Shown: positions 30,866-44,385 of the stretch, piece by piece
How the letters are laid out: each line of letters opens with the position of its first letter
Numbering within the stretch: the first letter of the stretch is position 1
DNA from: Dacryopinax spathularia
Taxonomy: Eukaryota > Basidiomycota > Dacrymycetes > Dacrymycetales > Dacrymycetaceae
Assembly: GCA_037974965.1 (NCBI GenBank)
Contig: JBBPFI010000006.1
Span: 372,001-436,000, forward strand
DNA length: 64,000 nucleotides
Direction: 5' to 3'
The notes under the pieces: generated by a model
What the model saw: the letters and a program-made list of their open reading frames with translations, nothing else
Database searches by the model: none
Told to the model about the DNA's origin: nothing
Translations under genes and position numbers: made by a program

Positions 30866-31076
30866 ATAATAATATTGATTTTATTATTATAAATAAATCC
30901 TACATCGCACCGGGAGAGGTGCGATGTAGAATGTTGGTTCATCAACCAACTTAAAGGCCCACTGTCCTTATCAGCGTCATCGCACCCTGATCCGCTGCTC
31001 GGCTTCGCTCGGCACCGGAAGGAAGCACAGAAGCTTAAAATTACTAAGCTTTACCTAAGCTATGCACCCTGCATAG
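30866..31076. repeat. Cluster of five consecutive stem-loops at the island's right edge
   Basis: Perfect inverted repeats occur in series: 9 bp at 30866-30874/30882-30890 (A/T only), 12 bp at 30900-30911/30918-30929 (CTACATCGCACC), 7 bp at 30933-30939/30944-30950 (GTTGGTT), 7 bp at 31031-31037/31045-31051 (AAGCTTA) and 7 bp at 31060-31066/31070-31076 (CTATGCA). Loops are 3-7 nt. No gene overlaps them. Confidence 0.85.
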
Positions 31077-31333
31077 TGCCGGATGCATAGTTGTTGTCAC
31101 GAAACTCGGATGTCCTCTGCTTTTCGCTGGCAGCCGGGAGACACGCCACTCGCCCGGAGCCGACGGAGATGAGGGGATCGCCACTCTGGGTAGGGTCTCG
31201 CGATTCTCCGCCTTCTCTTCGGCCGGCTCGCTCGACAACAGGAGCACGAGCGCGTAGGCGCATACACGCACCAACAACTCGTAAGTCCCCTCCTCTCCGT
31301 AGCTTGATGGTACTAATTGGAGGAGTAGGACAA

Positions 31334-33965
<2,632 letters not shown>

Positions 33966-34932
33966 TGGAGGCCGGGAGGCCGCCGTCTTTTCTTTTCTTT
34001 TCTTTATCTTTCATCTTGGCGCGGATTAGTGTACAATTGGATGTACTAGAAACGATACCATCAATGTAATACCTTGCACTTCTTCTACTGTTTACTATCA
34101 ACCATCCAGGCGGGAGAAGGTGGAGGACGCACGTGCGAAAAACGCCCGTACCTGATTGGCCCATCTTTCTGCCGCAGGATTCCAGGCTCGGCAATTTCCG
34201 AAAATAACACAGACTCTTTCCCAATTCACGCTTCACACTACAGCACACAAAATACGTAGCTAGTTACAATAACTTAGTCTAGTTAGCACTTACTTGAACA
34301 GCGTCCAGAATCCAACCGAACATCCCCTGTTTCCCGCGGGAAAAGAAAGGAATAATCCCATCGATCCATCACCATCTTCTATAGTTAGATCTATCGCATC
34401 ATCACGCCAAGAAGGGAAAGGTGGAGGACCCTATGCTTCTTCAGGAAATGACGGCCAAATCTGCAAGAACCTCTGCTGGAAGAAGAGAAGGAAAATGGAC
34501 CAATGGGAGCGGGAGCAATTTCCCGGTCACTCGTTCGTAGAGTGAAGTCAGTGCTGTCTGAGTCTTGTCTGTGTGGCCCCTTTTCATCCTCGACGTCAAC
34601 GGCCACTATTCACTGCTACAAAAAGTTTACGGCTTTTTACTAAACGACAAGCAAAGCAAGAAGGAAGAAATTGACACCTGGATGGTTGTCTCTCAATTCA
34701 TATTCCCATCTTCTGTCCTGCTGCTGCTGCTGCTCGACAAAGCGCATGGCAGCTGCCCGTCAGTGCGGGGGGTACGCACATCTCGCGCAGAGTGCGTAGA
34801 CGACACGGATCTGTATCTCCAGCCATAGCGGGCTAGGAGTCAAGATTAGAAGGACAAGACGAAGACAGCGAGAGAGCAAAGAGCAAGACGAGGTGAAGAT
34901 ACCCAGCACGAACAACATAACGAACGAACAAG
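33966..34932. other. Intergenic region, no gene recognised
   Basis: This holds the 3' flank of GCN5 (with a short TTTTC microsatellite near 33990-34010) and the upstream region of the CorA-type gene. No gene or RNA was recognised. Confidence 0.4.
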
Positions 34933-37900
34933 ATGAGCGCGCAGGAAGACCGCAGGGACCAGAGGCCCTCCTCACCCGATGCACTCTCCCCCACCTCCTC
35001 AAGCTTCCCCACCTCCCCCACATCGCCACATTACCCCCACTCACATGGTTCAGACGGCTCGCCCTCCCGTCCTCCCTCTTTCGCCTACCCTGAGCTGGCG
35101 GACCTACCCGATGTACCTGGCCTCGCCGTCTCGCCAACGCAGAACGAGCGAGTCGAAGTGGAGCAGGATATCTACCGCAATCCCAGTCCGCCACCAGGAC
35201 CGTACGCGACTGGAGAGGCACACCCTCTCCCACAGACGCCGCACACGCCAGGTCATTGGTGGGAACAAGGGCGCAGGCTACATTATGCGGACGAAGAACA
35301 AGCTCTTCAGCATCAGCATCAGCGAGACGACCGTGACCGCGAACGTGAGGGGGATCGGCCGGTGGAGAGACACGACATGCACCTCACCCCTCACACCCTC
35401 GTCGGCGGGCACACTCCACCCACACTGGGGGGTATAAGCCCTCTCACGTTGAAGGGTTCAGACTCCCTCCCGCACGGGCAACAACAACCGCCGACGATCC
35501 ACATCACCCCCGCCGCGGCTTTTCCACCATATCAGCAACCCTTTCCCTCTACTCCCTCGCGCGTCAACCCGCTCCGGCGGCGGAACACGCTAGCATCTAC
35601 GATCTCAGGCACGACCGGTAGCAGCTCCAGCTCTTCCAGCAGCGGCTGGGGCCCCATTGGTGGTCTTGCAAATCTTGTCGAGCGCGCGATCGCCAAGTGG
35701 GCCAGACATGCGCACGATAGGAGCGAGAGCAGCGATGCGAGCAGCAGTCGGAGCAGCTTGATCTCCTACCCTACATATCGGGCACCACCGAGGACAGAAC
35801 GGCTGTTTCAGCTTCTCTTGCCGGAGGATGGGGTTGGACTTTCGCCTCCACATGGAGAAGGGGTGCAGCCGGATCCGGACACGAGGGGGGAGGGAGGTGC
35901 GGAGAGGGAAAAGGAGAGATTCGTGAGGACTGAAGACCTTTCCGCTGTCTTGGCGAGGCTGGAACCGGAGCTGCAGAGACGATACAGACATAGGAGGCAT
36001 CATCGGCGGAACGCTCCGTCCGGCTCTGCGTCCGCTGGTCAAGATGTGCAGGCAGGGGCACCAGGGCAAGATGGCGAGAGAAGACGAAGAAGGCGGAGGG
36101 ATAAAAGTCGCCTTAGGGAAGAGACGGGCGAAGGAAGCGGGACGAGCACACCTGACGCACTCGTCTTCTCCGGATCAGGGAAAGGCAAAAACCCCGCGCC
36201 CATCTCTACCACCACTGGCGGCGCTCCGGGCCAGGGGACGATAACGCCAAACTCGGGCAGCTCGACGCCCAACTATCAACCCCAGGCGCACTCTCCCACA
36301 GCAGGAGCAATGAACTACGTCACCCCCGCCGCGCTCCTTCGTGCCGACCTCGGCTCACGCGCAGGGAGCGGCGTAAACCTCAGCTTGCTTAATACGTTGC
36401 ATCAGAATCTTGCTGCTGCTGCTTCTGCTTCTGCTTCTGGCGCCGGGAGTGGAGGAGCGAGCGGGAGCTCGACGCAGGTTGGGTCGCCTGTTTCGCCTCA
36501 AGGACCCTTTTCGGGGCCTGGACATGGGCATATGGTGGGGCAGGTACATTCTGCCTTAGGAGGGCATCCGATGCACCCTCCTACTCTTGCCGTCCCTCCT
36601 TCCGGTGCTCAGGCCAGCACCCCTCACTCACCGTTGCCAAGAGCGGGGAAGGAACGTTCGGCGTGGTGGCTCGACGTCGCCTCCCCCACTCCCTCGGACA
36701 TGCGCGCCCTCGGAAAGGTGCTCCACCTTCACCCGCTAACGCTAGAAGACGTCCTCTTCCAAGATCCTCGCGAGAAGTTAGACCTCTACCCACGCTTAGG
36801 GTACTACTTCATCACATTCTCCGCCATCCCCTCTCGGGAAGAGGCTCCTGGGATGCCGTACTCCCGCACGCTCGACCCGGACACTTTTAGTATCGCGAGC
36901 AATGCCTCGAGTGCAACTGGAACCGGACGGTGGGAAGGAGTGGATATGGGCGATTTGGGCCCGAGTAAAGTTGAGGGCGTGCAGATGTACATGGTCGTTT
37001 TCGCGGATGGGATCGTCACTTTTCATTTTCATGATTTCGAGCAGCATATACGCCGGGTCAGGGATAGAGCGTTGAAGTTGGAGAAGATGTTCCCTATCCT
37101 TGCTGGTTCGTCCTCTCCCTCCCCTCTTCTCCTGCTGGCAAGCGTGCTGACGATGATTGGGGGTAGACTGGATCGCACATGGACTCGTGGACTCGATCGT
37201 CGATGCTTACCTGCCGATCATAAAGCGGCTTGAGCGGGAGACCGACCGGCTAGCGAGCATGATCCAGAGTTTCTCGTTCCACAAAGGCGAGCCGCGTTTC
37301 CACGCTCCGACGGCGAGCAAGTCCCCGCTCTTGCATAACCCCGACGGGGCCGCAATCAAGAAGGACGACGACCTCTTCACTCGTGGATTCGGGAATACCG
37401 GCGAGGAGGGCGTTTTCGGTGCGACGGTGTTTGACTCGAGTCGGGAGAAGTCGCAGGCTCGTAGGAGGGTCAGTACGGGCAGTCCTGGGTCTAGCAGCAG
37501 AGATCGGAAACAGAATGAGGAGATCGAGATGGAGGAAAAGACGAACCGGCAGATCGACCGCCACGTTGAACAAAAACTGGCTCGTGAGCAAGAGGTGGAG
37601 AAAGAGGCCGAGATGGCGCATACGCACTGGGACGGACCGATCAAGCCCCCAAAACGGCGCTTTGCGTACCTGCGAGACGTGTACAGCGTTCTGGTTCGCT
37701 TGGTGCCGCATCGCGGGCTGCAGAGGGTGATGAGCATCGAGCCTCAGCGGCCGAAGCCGCCTCATCCGAGGGTTGTGACGCTCTATCGGATTGCGAGCGC
37801 TCGACGGATGGTGACTAGCATTACTCGCCTGCTGGTGCACAAGCCTGTCGTCCTCAGCAGTCTGCGTCGCCGGTTTGCGGGGGTGAAGGGGATCAAGGGA

Positions 37901-38340
37901 GACGTGGGCGTATATTTGGATGATGTGGAAGGTCAGCGTCCCATTTCCCTCTGCAAAACTCTAGAATTAACACCCTAGCAACTGCAGACCACGTAATAGG
38001 CATGCAGCAAGCGCTCGCATACTGCGACGGCACGCTTTCCCAACTTCATCCAGGCTACCTCTCCCAGCTGAAAGTAGCATTCGAGAATGCCAAGAACGGG
38101 ATGGACAAGCGGCTCCTCTTCCTCTCGCTGATATCGATCTCGATCCTGACGATCCAAGTCTGGATCGGCATGTTCTCGATGAACGTGACGGTGCCGAACA
38201 ACTTTGCTGATGGCGGGTACGAGATCTTCGGGTTTGTGTTCGTGGGAATGGTCGTGCTGCTGTGCTTCGTGATGGGGATAGTCAGGTTCTGGTGGGTGAC
38301 GAGCAGGAAGAGGTTCAAGGAGCGCAGGCGGAACCGGTGA
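34933..38340 (+). CDS. CorA-type divalent metal transporter
   Basis: Three exons (introns near 37109-37168 and 37931-37987) encode about 1,100 residues. The N-terminal half is long, Ser/Pro/His-rich and likely disordered and cytosolic. The CorA core starts with SAWWLDVASPTPSDMRALGK, then LHLHPLTLEDVLFQDPREKL, LDLYPRLGYYFITFSAI and VQMYMVVFADGIVTFHFHDF. The long stalk helix includes DWIAHGLVDSIVDAYLPIIK, with a charged insert (EEIEMEEKTNRQIDRHVEQK). Two membrane helices close the protein: LLFLSLISISILTIQVWIGM and FGFVFVGMVVLLCFVMGIVR. In CorA proteins a Gly-Met-Asn motif follows the first helix; here that place reads Ser-Met-Asn (GMFSMNVTVP). Fungal relatives move Mg2+ or Mn2+ at plasma or vacuolar membranes. 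The family is secure; the ion is not. Confidence 0.92.
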
Positions 38341-38575
38341 ACGAAGCAGCAGCGAATAGATGGGCAAGAATACCTCAAGCAGCAATTTCCAACTTCTCTC
38401 TCTTCGAATAATGTGTACTATTCTATACCTTTGTATTTCTATCACGTAGACGTAATCGGCTAACGGATCATCGCACCGTTGTTGTCTCGTTGTCTCCTTG
38501 GGATGGGGTCCCTACCACTGGGCGATGCACATTCGACGTGGACCCTGCGTGACATCACCCCTCCTGCTTGAACAT

Positions 38576-38965
38576 ATGCGACCACCTCAATCTCTTCTAC
38601 TATTGCTGCTCAGTCTACTTATACCTCTCATACAAAGCAGCATGGCCCAACCCTCCCAACCCCAACCACTAAGACTCGACTACAGCTCCAACGTCTACCT
38701 CGCCGTAACGCACTCCCCATCTCACACGCCGAGCAGCGCACTGCCCGTCCAGCTCGCAGGGCGTGACGCCCCGGTGTCGCTAGAACATGTCGGCCAAGTT
38801 GGGGAGCTGAAGGATGTCCAGCTCTATGGGGTGCCGAAGAATGAGTGGGGGGGATTGGGTGAGAAGGGGAGGAAGGAGGTGTTGGAGAAGGTTAGGGGGA
38901 TGCAGGGTGTGAAGGGGGTTGAGGAGCAGGTGTTGAGGCAGAGGGCGAAGAGGGACGAGTTCTGA
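38576..38965 (+). CDS. Small secretory-pathway protein (129 aa)
   Basis: This is a single-exon gene. The start at 38576 gives a strong signal peptide (MRPPQSLLLLLLSLLIPLIQ); an in-frame upstream Met at 38498 would bury it and is less likely. The mature part contains LRLDYSSNVYLAVTHSPS, VQLAGRDAPVSLEHVGQVGE and a charged helix (EKGRKEVLEKVRGMQGVKGV). The last four residues are RDEF, close to ER-retrieval tetrapeptides of the RDEL/HDEL type. I do not recognise the family; no cysteine pattern or catalytic motif is present. It may be a small ER-lumen or secreted protein. It converges on PUS3 with about 150 bp between stops. Confidence 0.65.
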   Translation: MRPPQSLLLLLLSLLIPLIQSSMAQPSQPQPLRLDYSSNVYLAVTHSPSHTPSSALPVQLAGRDAPVSLEHVGQVGELKDVQLYGVPKNEWGGLGEKGRKEVLEKVRGMQGVKGVEEQVLRQRAKRDEF

Positions 38966-39114
38966 GCACGGAGAGCCTAGATGTACGTACGTTTCTGGCG
39001 ACATGGTTTTGAGGCATCAGGATCGATGGAAGTGAGCAGACGGCCAAATGTATTATTCCCCTTAGATGTGTATGCTACAATACCATCCTGCTACCGACCA
39101 TGTCACACCTCCCG

Positions 39115-40734
39115 CTACTCGTCCAAGACTTCAGCGTTCTCCTTCTCCTCGCCATCCTCTTCGGTCCGCGCCGCCCGCTTCTCAGCTCTTCGAACCGCTC
39201 TCCCTTCCCTATACTTCCTCACCGCTTCGTCTGGCGTATCACCACGTTCCCGAGTCAACAGCGGCTTGTACTTCTCGTTCACCTTCAGCCTTCCGCCTCC
39301 CATATCGACCGTCACTCTCGTCTTCGACAGATCTCCAACGCCTCTATCGACCGGTGACGGCCTAAGCTCCGCCGCTCGAGTGAAATACGACAACACGGTG
39401 CTCCGCATGAGCGAGGCGGTATAAACGCTCTCCATGCTGATCTTTGACGCCTCCCAATATCTCTGCTCTTCGTGTTGCCAGTTCAGCTGTTCTTCAGGGT
39501 ATCGGCAGTCCCAGAGTACGAGAGGGAGCGGATCGGCCATCTCGTAGTTGGGCTTGCTTTCGATTATTGGGGGTGTGGGCTCGCCTTCTCGGAAAGGAGG
39601 GAGAGGGTTGGCAGGGTCGACGTTAAGGAGGGCAGTCACAATACTTGGTTCTTCCAGCCCTTGGCCGACGAGGAAAAGAATAGCGGCGATATGTCGGATC
39701 TGGTGCCAGAGGAAACCCCAGCCCTTGACGTTCAGAACGTAGAGCGACGGATCTGTGAGTCGTGGTGGAGAATTATGCCCAGATGGGAACCCACTCTCGT
39801 CTTCCGCTGCAGGGTCGATCGACACTTCCACCACTGTCCGAACGTAGTTGATATCCCCCTTGCTCCCATCCAGCTTGCAGAAATTTCGCCAGTCGTGTGT
39901 CCCTGGTAGACGAGCCGCCGCTTCTCGCATCCGGTCTAGGTTGAGGTGGGGATGTAGTCGGAAGAAGTACTTGTAGTGTCGGCCGATGCAGTTGAAGCGA
40001 GCGTCGAACTTGGATTCTACTGGTGACCAGGCGAGGACTCGGATGGATGCTGGGAGGACTTGGTTTATAACGCGGACGTAGGGGATTTCGGACATGGTAG
40101 GCAGAAGGTGCTGAGTGGATTCGTCTACTAGAGAATCAGGATCTTCCGGGACTGGCGGTGCTTCGGACGTTGACGGTTCTGCTGATGAAGAGGAGGTCCC
40201 GCTCGGACCAGCAATGGCAGAATCGTCCACCTCGTCATCCAGAGCAAGGTTCACCTCCTCTGCCTCCCTCTTCCGTCCATCGTTCGCCCCAGCACCGGCG
40301 ACCATACTCCTCACCCAGAGCGTGACAACCTGCCCCGCAGCACTAACACCCCTATCCGTCCTCCCGCTCTTGCTTAACCCTGCACCATCAATCCCTTTCA
40401 CGGGGTCAATGAGCCGCGTAGCAATCATAGCTGCTTCCAGGACGCTCTCCACGGTCGGCAGGGGCGTAGAATCCTTCTGCTTCTCCAGCCCGCAGAAGTC
40501 CCACCCCTGGTAGCAGAACTTAAGTGCGATCTTCCGTTTCGGCTGCTTAGACACGTCGTACGGCTTCATCTTCCTCTGGGTGTCCTTCCTCGGCAGGGAA
40601 CCATCATCGATAGATTGTAGTCGGGCGACGAGCGCCGCTCGCGGCCAGCCGTCGTATCTGGACATGTGCTTTTTATGTAGTGGGGACGTGGTAGAGAAGC
40701 AACGTCGAGCAGAAGCCCAGGGTGTCGAGGGCAT
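39115..40734 (-). CDS. PUS3: tRNA pseudouridine(38/39) synthase Deg1/PUS3
   Basis: An uninterrupted frame of 539 residues encodes a TruA-family pseudouridine synthase. Landmarks are KIALKFCYQGWDFCGLEKQK, the catalytic loop SKSGRTDRGVSAAGQVV with the catalytic Asp, FDARFNCIGRHYKYFF, HDWRNFCKLDGSKGDINYVR and GWGFLWHQIRHIAAILFLVG. The extra QGWDFCG and DGSKGD features fit Deg1/PUS3 rather than PUS1. The enzyme makes pseudouridine at positions 38 and 39 of tRNA anticodon stems. The N-terminus (MPSTPWASARRCFSTTSPLH) resembles a mitochondrial presequence and an internal Met (HMSRYDGW) could give a shorter cytosolic/nuclear form. An acidic Ser-rich insert lies near residues 175-210. Being intronless is unusual in this window. 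Confidence 0.93.
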   Translation of the reverse strand: MPSTPWASARRCFSTTSPLHKKHMSRYDGWPRAALVARLQSIDDGSLPRKDTQRKMKPYDVSKQPKRKIALKFCYQGWDFCGLEKQKDSTPLPTVESVLEAAMIATRLIDPVKGIDGAGLSKSGRTDRGVSAAGQVVTLWVRSMVAGAGANDGRKREAEEVNLALDDEVDDSAIAGPSGTSSSSAEPSTSEAPPVPEDPDSLVDESTQHLLPTMSEIPYVRVINQVLPASIRVLAWSPVESKFDARFNCIGRHYKYFFRLHPHLNLDRMREAAARLPGTHDWRNFCKLDGSKGDINYVRTVVEVSIDPAAEDESGFPSGHNSPPRLTDPSLYVLNVKGWGFLWHQIRHIAAILFLVGQGLEEPSIVTALLNVDPANPLPPFREGEPTPPIIESKPNYEMADPLPLVLWDCRYPEEQLNWQHEEQRYWEASKISMESVYTASLMRSTVLSYFTRAAELRPSPVDRGVGDLSKTRVTVDMGGGRLKVNEKYKPLLTRERGDTPDEAVRKYREGRAVRRAEKRAARTEEDGEEKENAEVLDE

Positions 40735-40921
40735 GCAGATGTTTGCACACGACTCGACTCGACTTTCCTGACTTGGACTGACTTGTTACTCAGTCCCTGA
40801 AAAGAGGCGCCGAAATTTGGGTTATATAATACTATTAGATAATCTAACCCATAAATACGTCAAATACAGGAGAGTCACTTCGCATCTAGATTTCTATCGC
40901 TCCAGAAAAAAAGAGGGAGAT

Positions 40922-43900
40922 CTACCCGATGTGGATGAAAGGCGCCCAGCGAGAGATAGGGACGTTTTGTCGTCTTAGCTGCGAGACTGCGCGACGCAGC
41001 CCTTCTGCAGCGTCCTGCTGGTTCGGTATCTGACCATCACGGGTCATGTAGGCATAAAGATGTTTTGCGACTTCTGCACCGTCCTAGAGTTTCTCAGTAT
41101 TCTGGAAAACTGACTGTTACACTTGCTTACACTGTCACCGACGGGTCCCATGGTAGCAACAATGCTCTCTATACCAACGAAGTGCAGCGCGGTGGCAAGC
41201 TGCAGACACTCACCAGGAACAGCGTTCGGCCCAGGAGCACTGAAAGCGGTTGACAAGAAGGCCAGCTTGATATGTGAAAGCTTCAGCTGTGAAAGACGCG
41301 AAAGCCTCAGCGGACCATCATGAAGGTATAGACAGCTGTCCAGCGCTGAATCGGAAACAGTCTTCGCGTACGTTCTCACGTGTATCCAGTCATAGTGCGC
41401 CAACGAGTTACAGACCACTGCCGTAGTGGCGTCCTGTCCTTCCAAGAATGCTGGTGCTGTTGGGAGTCGAAGCTGTTGGATTACCCGCTTCTCTACGTGA
41501 GAACCGGCCCCAGGCGGCATACCGGGTGTAGACGGGTCTATTGTTGCCAGAAGCCTTTGCATTCCATTTTGACCCTCTACAAGTCCCTGCTTGCGCAAAG
41601 TGGAGATCGACGAGATATACGAGCAGAAGAAGAGATCCGGGAAGCCACGTTGTTGCGTACCCCGAGGCATGGCGGCGTGCAAAGGCAGCAGGGAGGCGAC
41701 TCCAACTGGACACAGGCGTATTCGAGAAGGTGGACCGCCAGGATACAGCCTTGCCAACGTATTGACCAGGGGTTGCCCGAAAACCTGCCAGAGCTTGTCT
41801 AGTACATTGAGCCAGGTGTTCTCCCTTGTCGTCCGAGCTGGTCGGTCGTTCGCGGGGCCGGAGACGCGGGCAAGGGACAGGTATAGCTCCTCCGCCAACT
41901 GGAGAGTCAACGTCGGCAGGGGAAGGTGTTGGATCCGATGATTGTTGGTAATGACCAAGGCATCACACCGTCGTTCACTGACGTTCACCACGATGACAGG
42001 AATATCTCGCACAGCCTGGCGAAGGAGACCAAAACTTGCCGGTATCAGGAATCGTTCAAACCCTGGTAGCCTGCGAACTTCTCGAACGAGATACTCCCAG
42101 CGCTGAGTCTGTCGTCGTCGTCGATCCATGGCTGCTTCCACATACAGAAAGGGCTCGACTCCGTCACCTTCCATAATTCTTCCTAGTTCTTCCAGTTCCT
42201 TCGCTAACGCCGGGGCAACAACTGTGAGCTCCTGCAGGTCGCTTCGTAAACCTCGGATCTGGGTCCAGAAGACGTGCTGACTGCCTTCGAGGAGCTCGAT
42301 AGCTTGCTCATAAGCGCCGAGTTCGATCGCCATCGCCGCCGCTTCGGCACCGAATGCAAGTGAGTTATGCGTCTGTTCGCGTAGCTGAGGATTATGATTC
42401 GAGCCGGCCCATGCAAGCCGAGGGAAGAGCATCATCGCTTGCCTGCTAGCCTCCACCGCGTCCTGCAGGTTCCCTTGTTCCTTGGCAGCTTCTGCCCAGA
42501 GAGTAGCCGCTTCATATCGATCCCTCACGAAGCTGGATTCATCTCGAGTAGCCGTCTTGTATGCGTTGAGAGCTTCATTGAGGCGATCGGCATCTTGATC
42601 TTGTTGATACAGGAGAGTCGATGTTCGTCCATATTCGATAAGCGCCCTCGCCCGAATCTGCACTCCGACAGGTGTTGCATCCCCTGCTTCCTGTAGTATG
42701 TCCGTCGATTCCTGCAGATCTCCATGGCCGGTTGCGAGAAAGTACTCCCGGATCACAACACCCAGCGTCACGAGGGCTCTAGTGCGTCCTGCATGACCTT
42801 GCGGAATATACTGGATCCCTTGTCGATGCGCTTGAATGCTGTTCGTCCAATCTGCTGGATCGTTCGCGTGCTTGGCCCGTGCGACGTAAGCTTCACCAAG
42901 CTCGAAGTACTCAGCGTGCAGTTCCAGTCCGTCGGTGACTTGTTCTCCCTGAAGTTCGATCGAACGATGCAAGTTGTTAATCGCCGTGTCCAGGAGCTCC
43001 GTGTCGCCCGTCGCTGAAGCTGCTCGTCTCTGTGCCGTCCCCAGATTCCCGAGACACGTAGCTTGCATCGCCGTATACCCCGTGGCCATATAGTCAACAG
43101 CCCGTTGTGCCAGCTGGACATAGTCCTGCAGATCCCGTCCCTGGCGTAGGTGGTTGTACCGTGTCCACAGAGCGTTCGATAAGAGGATAAGGCTCGCATG
43201 ATATCGGAGGCGTTGTGGGGTGGTAGAGGGGAGACATTGCCGAGCATAACCGACCATTGACTCCAGGTCTGCTGTACGGCCGAAGGCGTCGTATTTGTAG
43301 AAAGAGAGCAGGGTGAGGGTGTACAACGCAGGTGCTCTGTCGAGACCGTTTGGCGGGATCGACGAGAGCGCCGTTTCGAGGTCGGTCAGTACTTCGGGCA
43401 GGTCGACCACGTTGCCTCGGTTCATATACCGATGAAGTTCCATCAGCCCAAGCTGGATCTTCGCTCCCGGCGTCAGCGTCGCGAAATCTTGAACCAGCTC
43501 CAGACCTTGCTTAGCAAGTATGACCGCCGTGTCAAGTTCGTCCCTATTTCCATTCTGCACGGCACGCAGCGCACACATGGCGGTAGCTGCTTGCAATAAC
43601 GCCGCTCTGACCACTGGTACGGGTTCGGTCGTGAGGAGCGCTTGTTCACACATCGATATACCCAGCTCTAGGTCGTTGGAGTTTCGGGAGCGGTAGTACC
43701 GCTGTTGGAGACATCGGGCGTACGTGACCAGTGCGATGTCGCTGAGCTGATTGGAGGTCGAGCCGAGGAGTGCGAGTGATCGGTCGAGGGCAGCCGTGTC
43801 GTTAAGGGCGAGTGAGCGAACTCGGAGACATTCTGCCAGACAGGTGGCTACTAGATCGTAGCTCGGAGTACCTTGGACGACGGGAAGAAGTTGGTCGAGT

Positions 43901-44385
43901 AGTGCTCCTGCGCGATGGAGCGAGCCGATGTTCCCCGTGTGGGAGAAATGAGCAAATAGCGCATTCGCGTGCGTCACGATCCTCGTAGCGAACGAAGCTG
44001 GGTTGTGCACCGCTTGGATGGACGCTTCTCCCGCTCTGACAGCCTCAAGTAGAGCGGATTCCTCACCGGTGCGTTCGTACACCTGCCTGAGGGCCGCACA
44101 TAGTCCACTCTGAAATTCGGCAAGCTGGTACGACCCCGGAGAAAGACCCGCCGAAAGAGATCGAAGCTCGCGGATTGCTCGCGTTAGGGTGTTGAAGTCG
44201 GATGTGGTGGCGTACTGCTGGATTTGAACGAGGATGAGGTCGAGGACTACGTTTCCTGTCGAGAGCAGACTCGGAGAGCCTGGACTCGCAGTTCCGCGTA
44301 GAACCACACCGGGTATCGTGAGAGGCGCCTCTTGTAGGAAGAGCAGTTCCTCTCTGCGATGGATCATCTCAGCCTGCATCAACAC
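40922..44385 (-). CDS. TPR-CHAT protein with degenerate catalytic pair
   Basis: A long exon (44385-41131) and a short last exon (41083-40922), joined by a 47-nt intron, encode about 1,138 residues. The first 750 are TPR-like helical repeats (LAECLRVRSLALNDTAALDR, LDTAINNLHRSIELQGEQVT, DRLNEALNAYKTATRDESSF). The C-terminal CHAT domain shows LWQVFGQPLVNTL, IRLCPVGVASLLPLHAA, the strand-loop WIHVRTYAKT, LHDGPLRLSRLSQLKLS, LAFLSTAFSA, ESIVATMGPVGD and the end VPISRWAPFIHIG. CHAT proteases normally carry His in an HxxxHG-type motif and Cys in an LSAC-type motif; here those places read Tyr and Ala, so activity is unlikely. Fungal TPR-CHAT proteins are caspase/separase relatives of unknown role. An upstream exon is possible, because GATGCAG just before ATG-proximal GCTGAG looks like an acceptor. 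Confidence 0.88.

Noticed and set aside
30900-30951. Helitron 3' end hairpin
   Set aside because: The hairpins are followed by neither a CTRR terminus nor a matching 5' TC end, and no Rep/helicase gene is present.
41044-41130. Stop of the TPR-CHAT gene at 41044
   Set aside because: Reading on ignores a GTAAGC donor and CTCTAG acceptor. The spliced last exon restores the family's C-terminus ending FIHIG.
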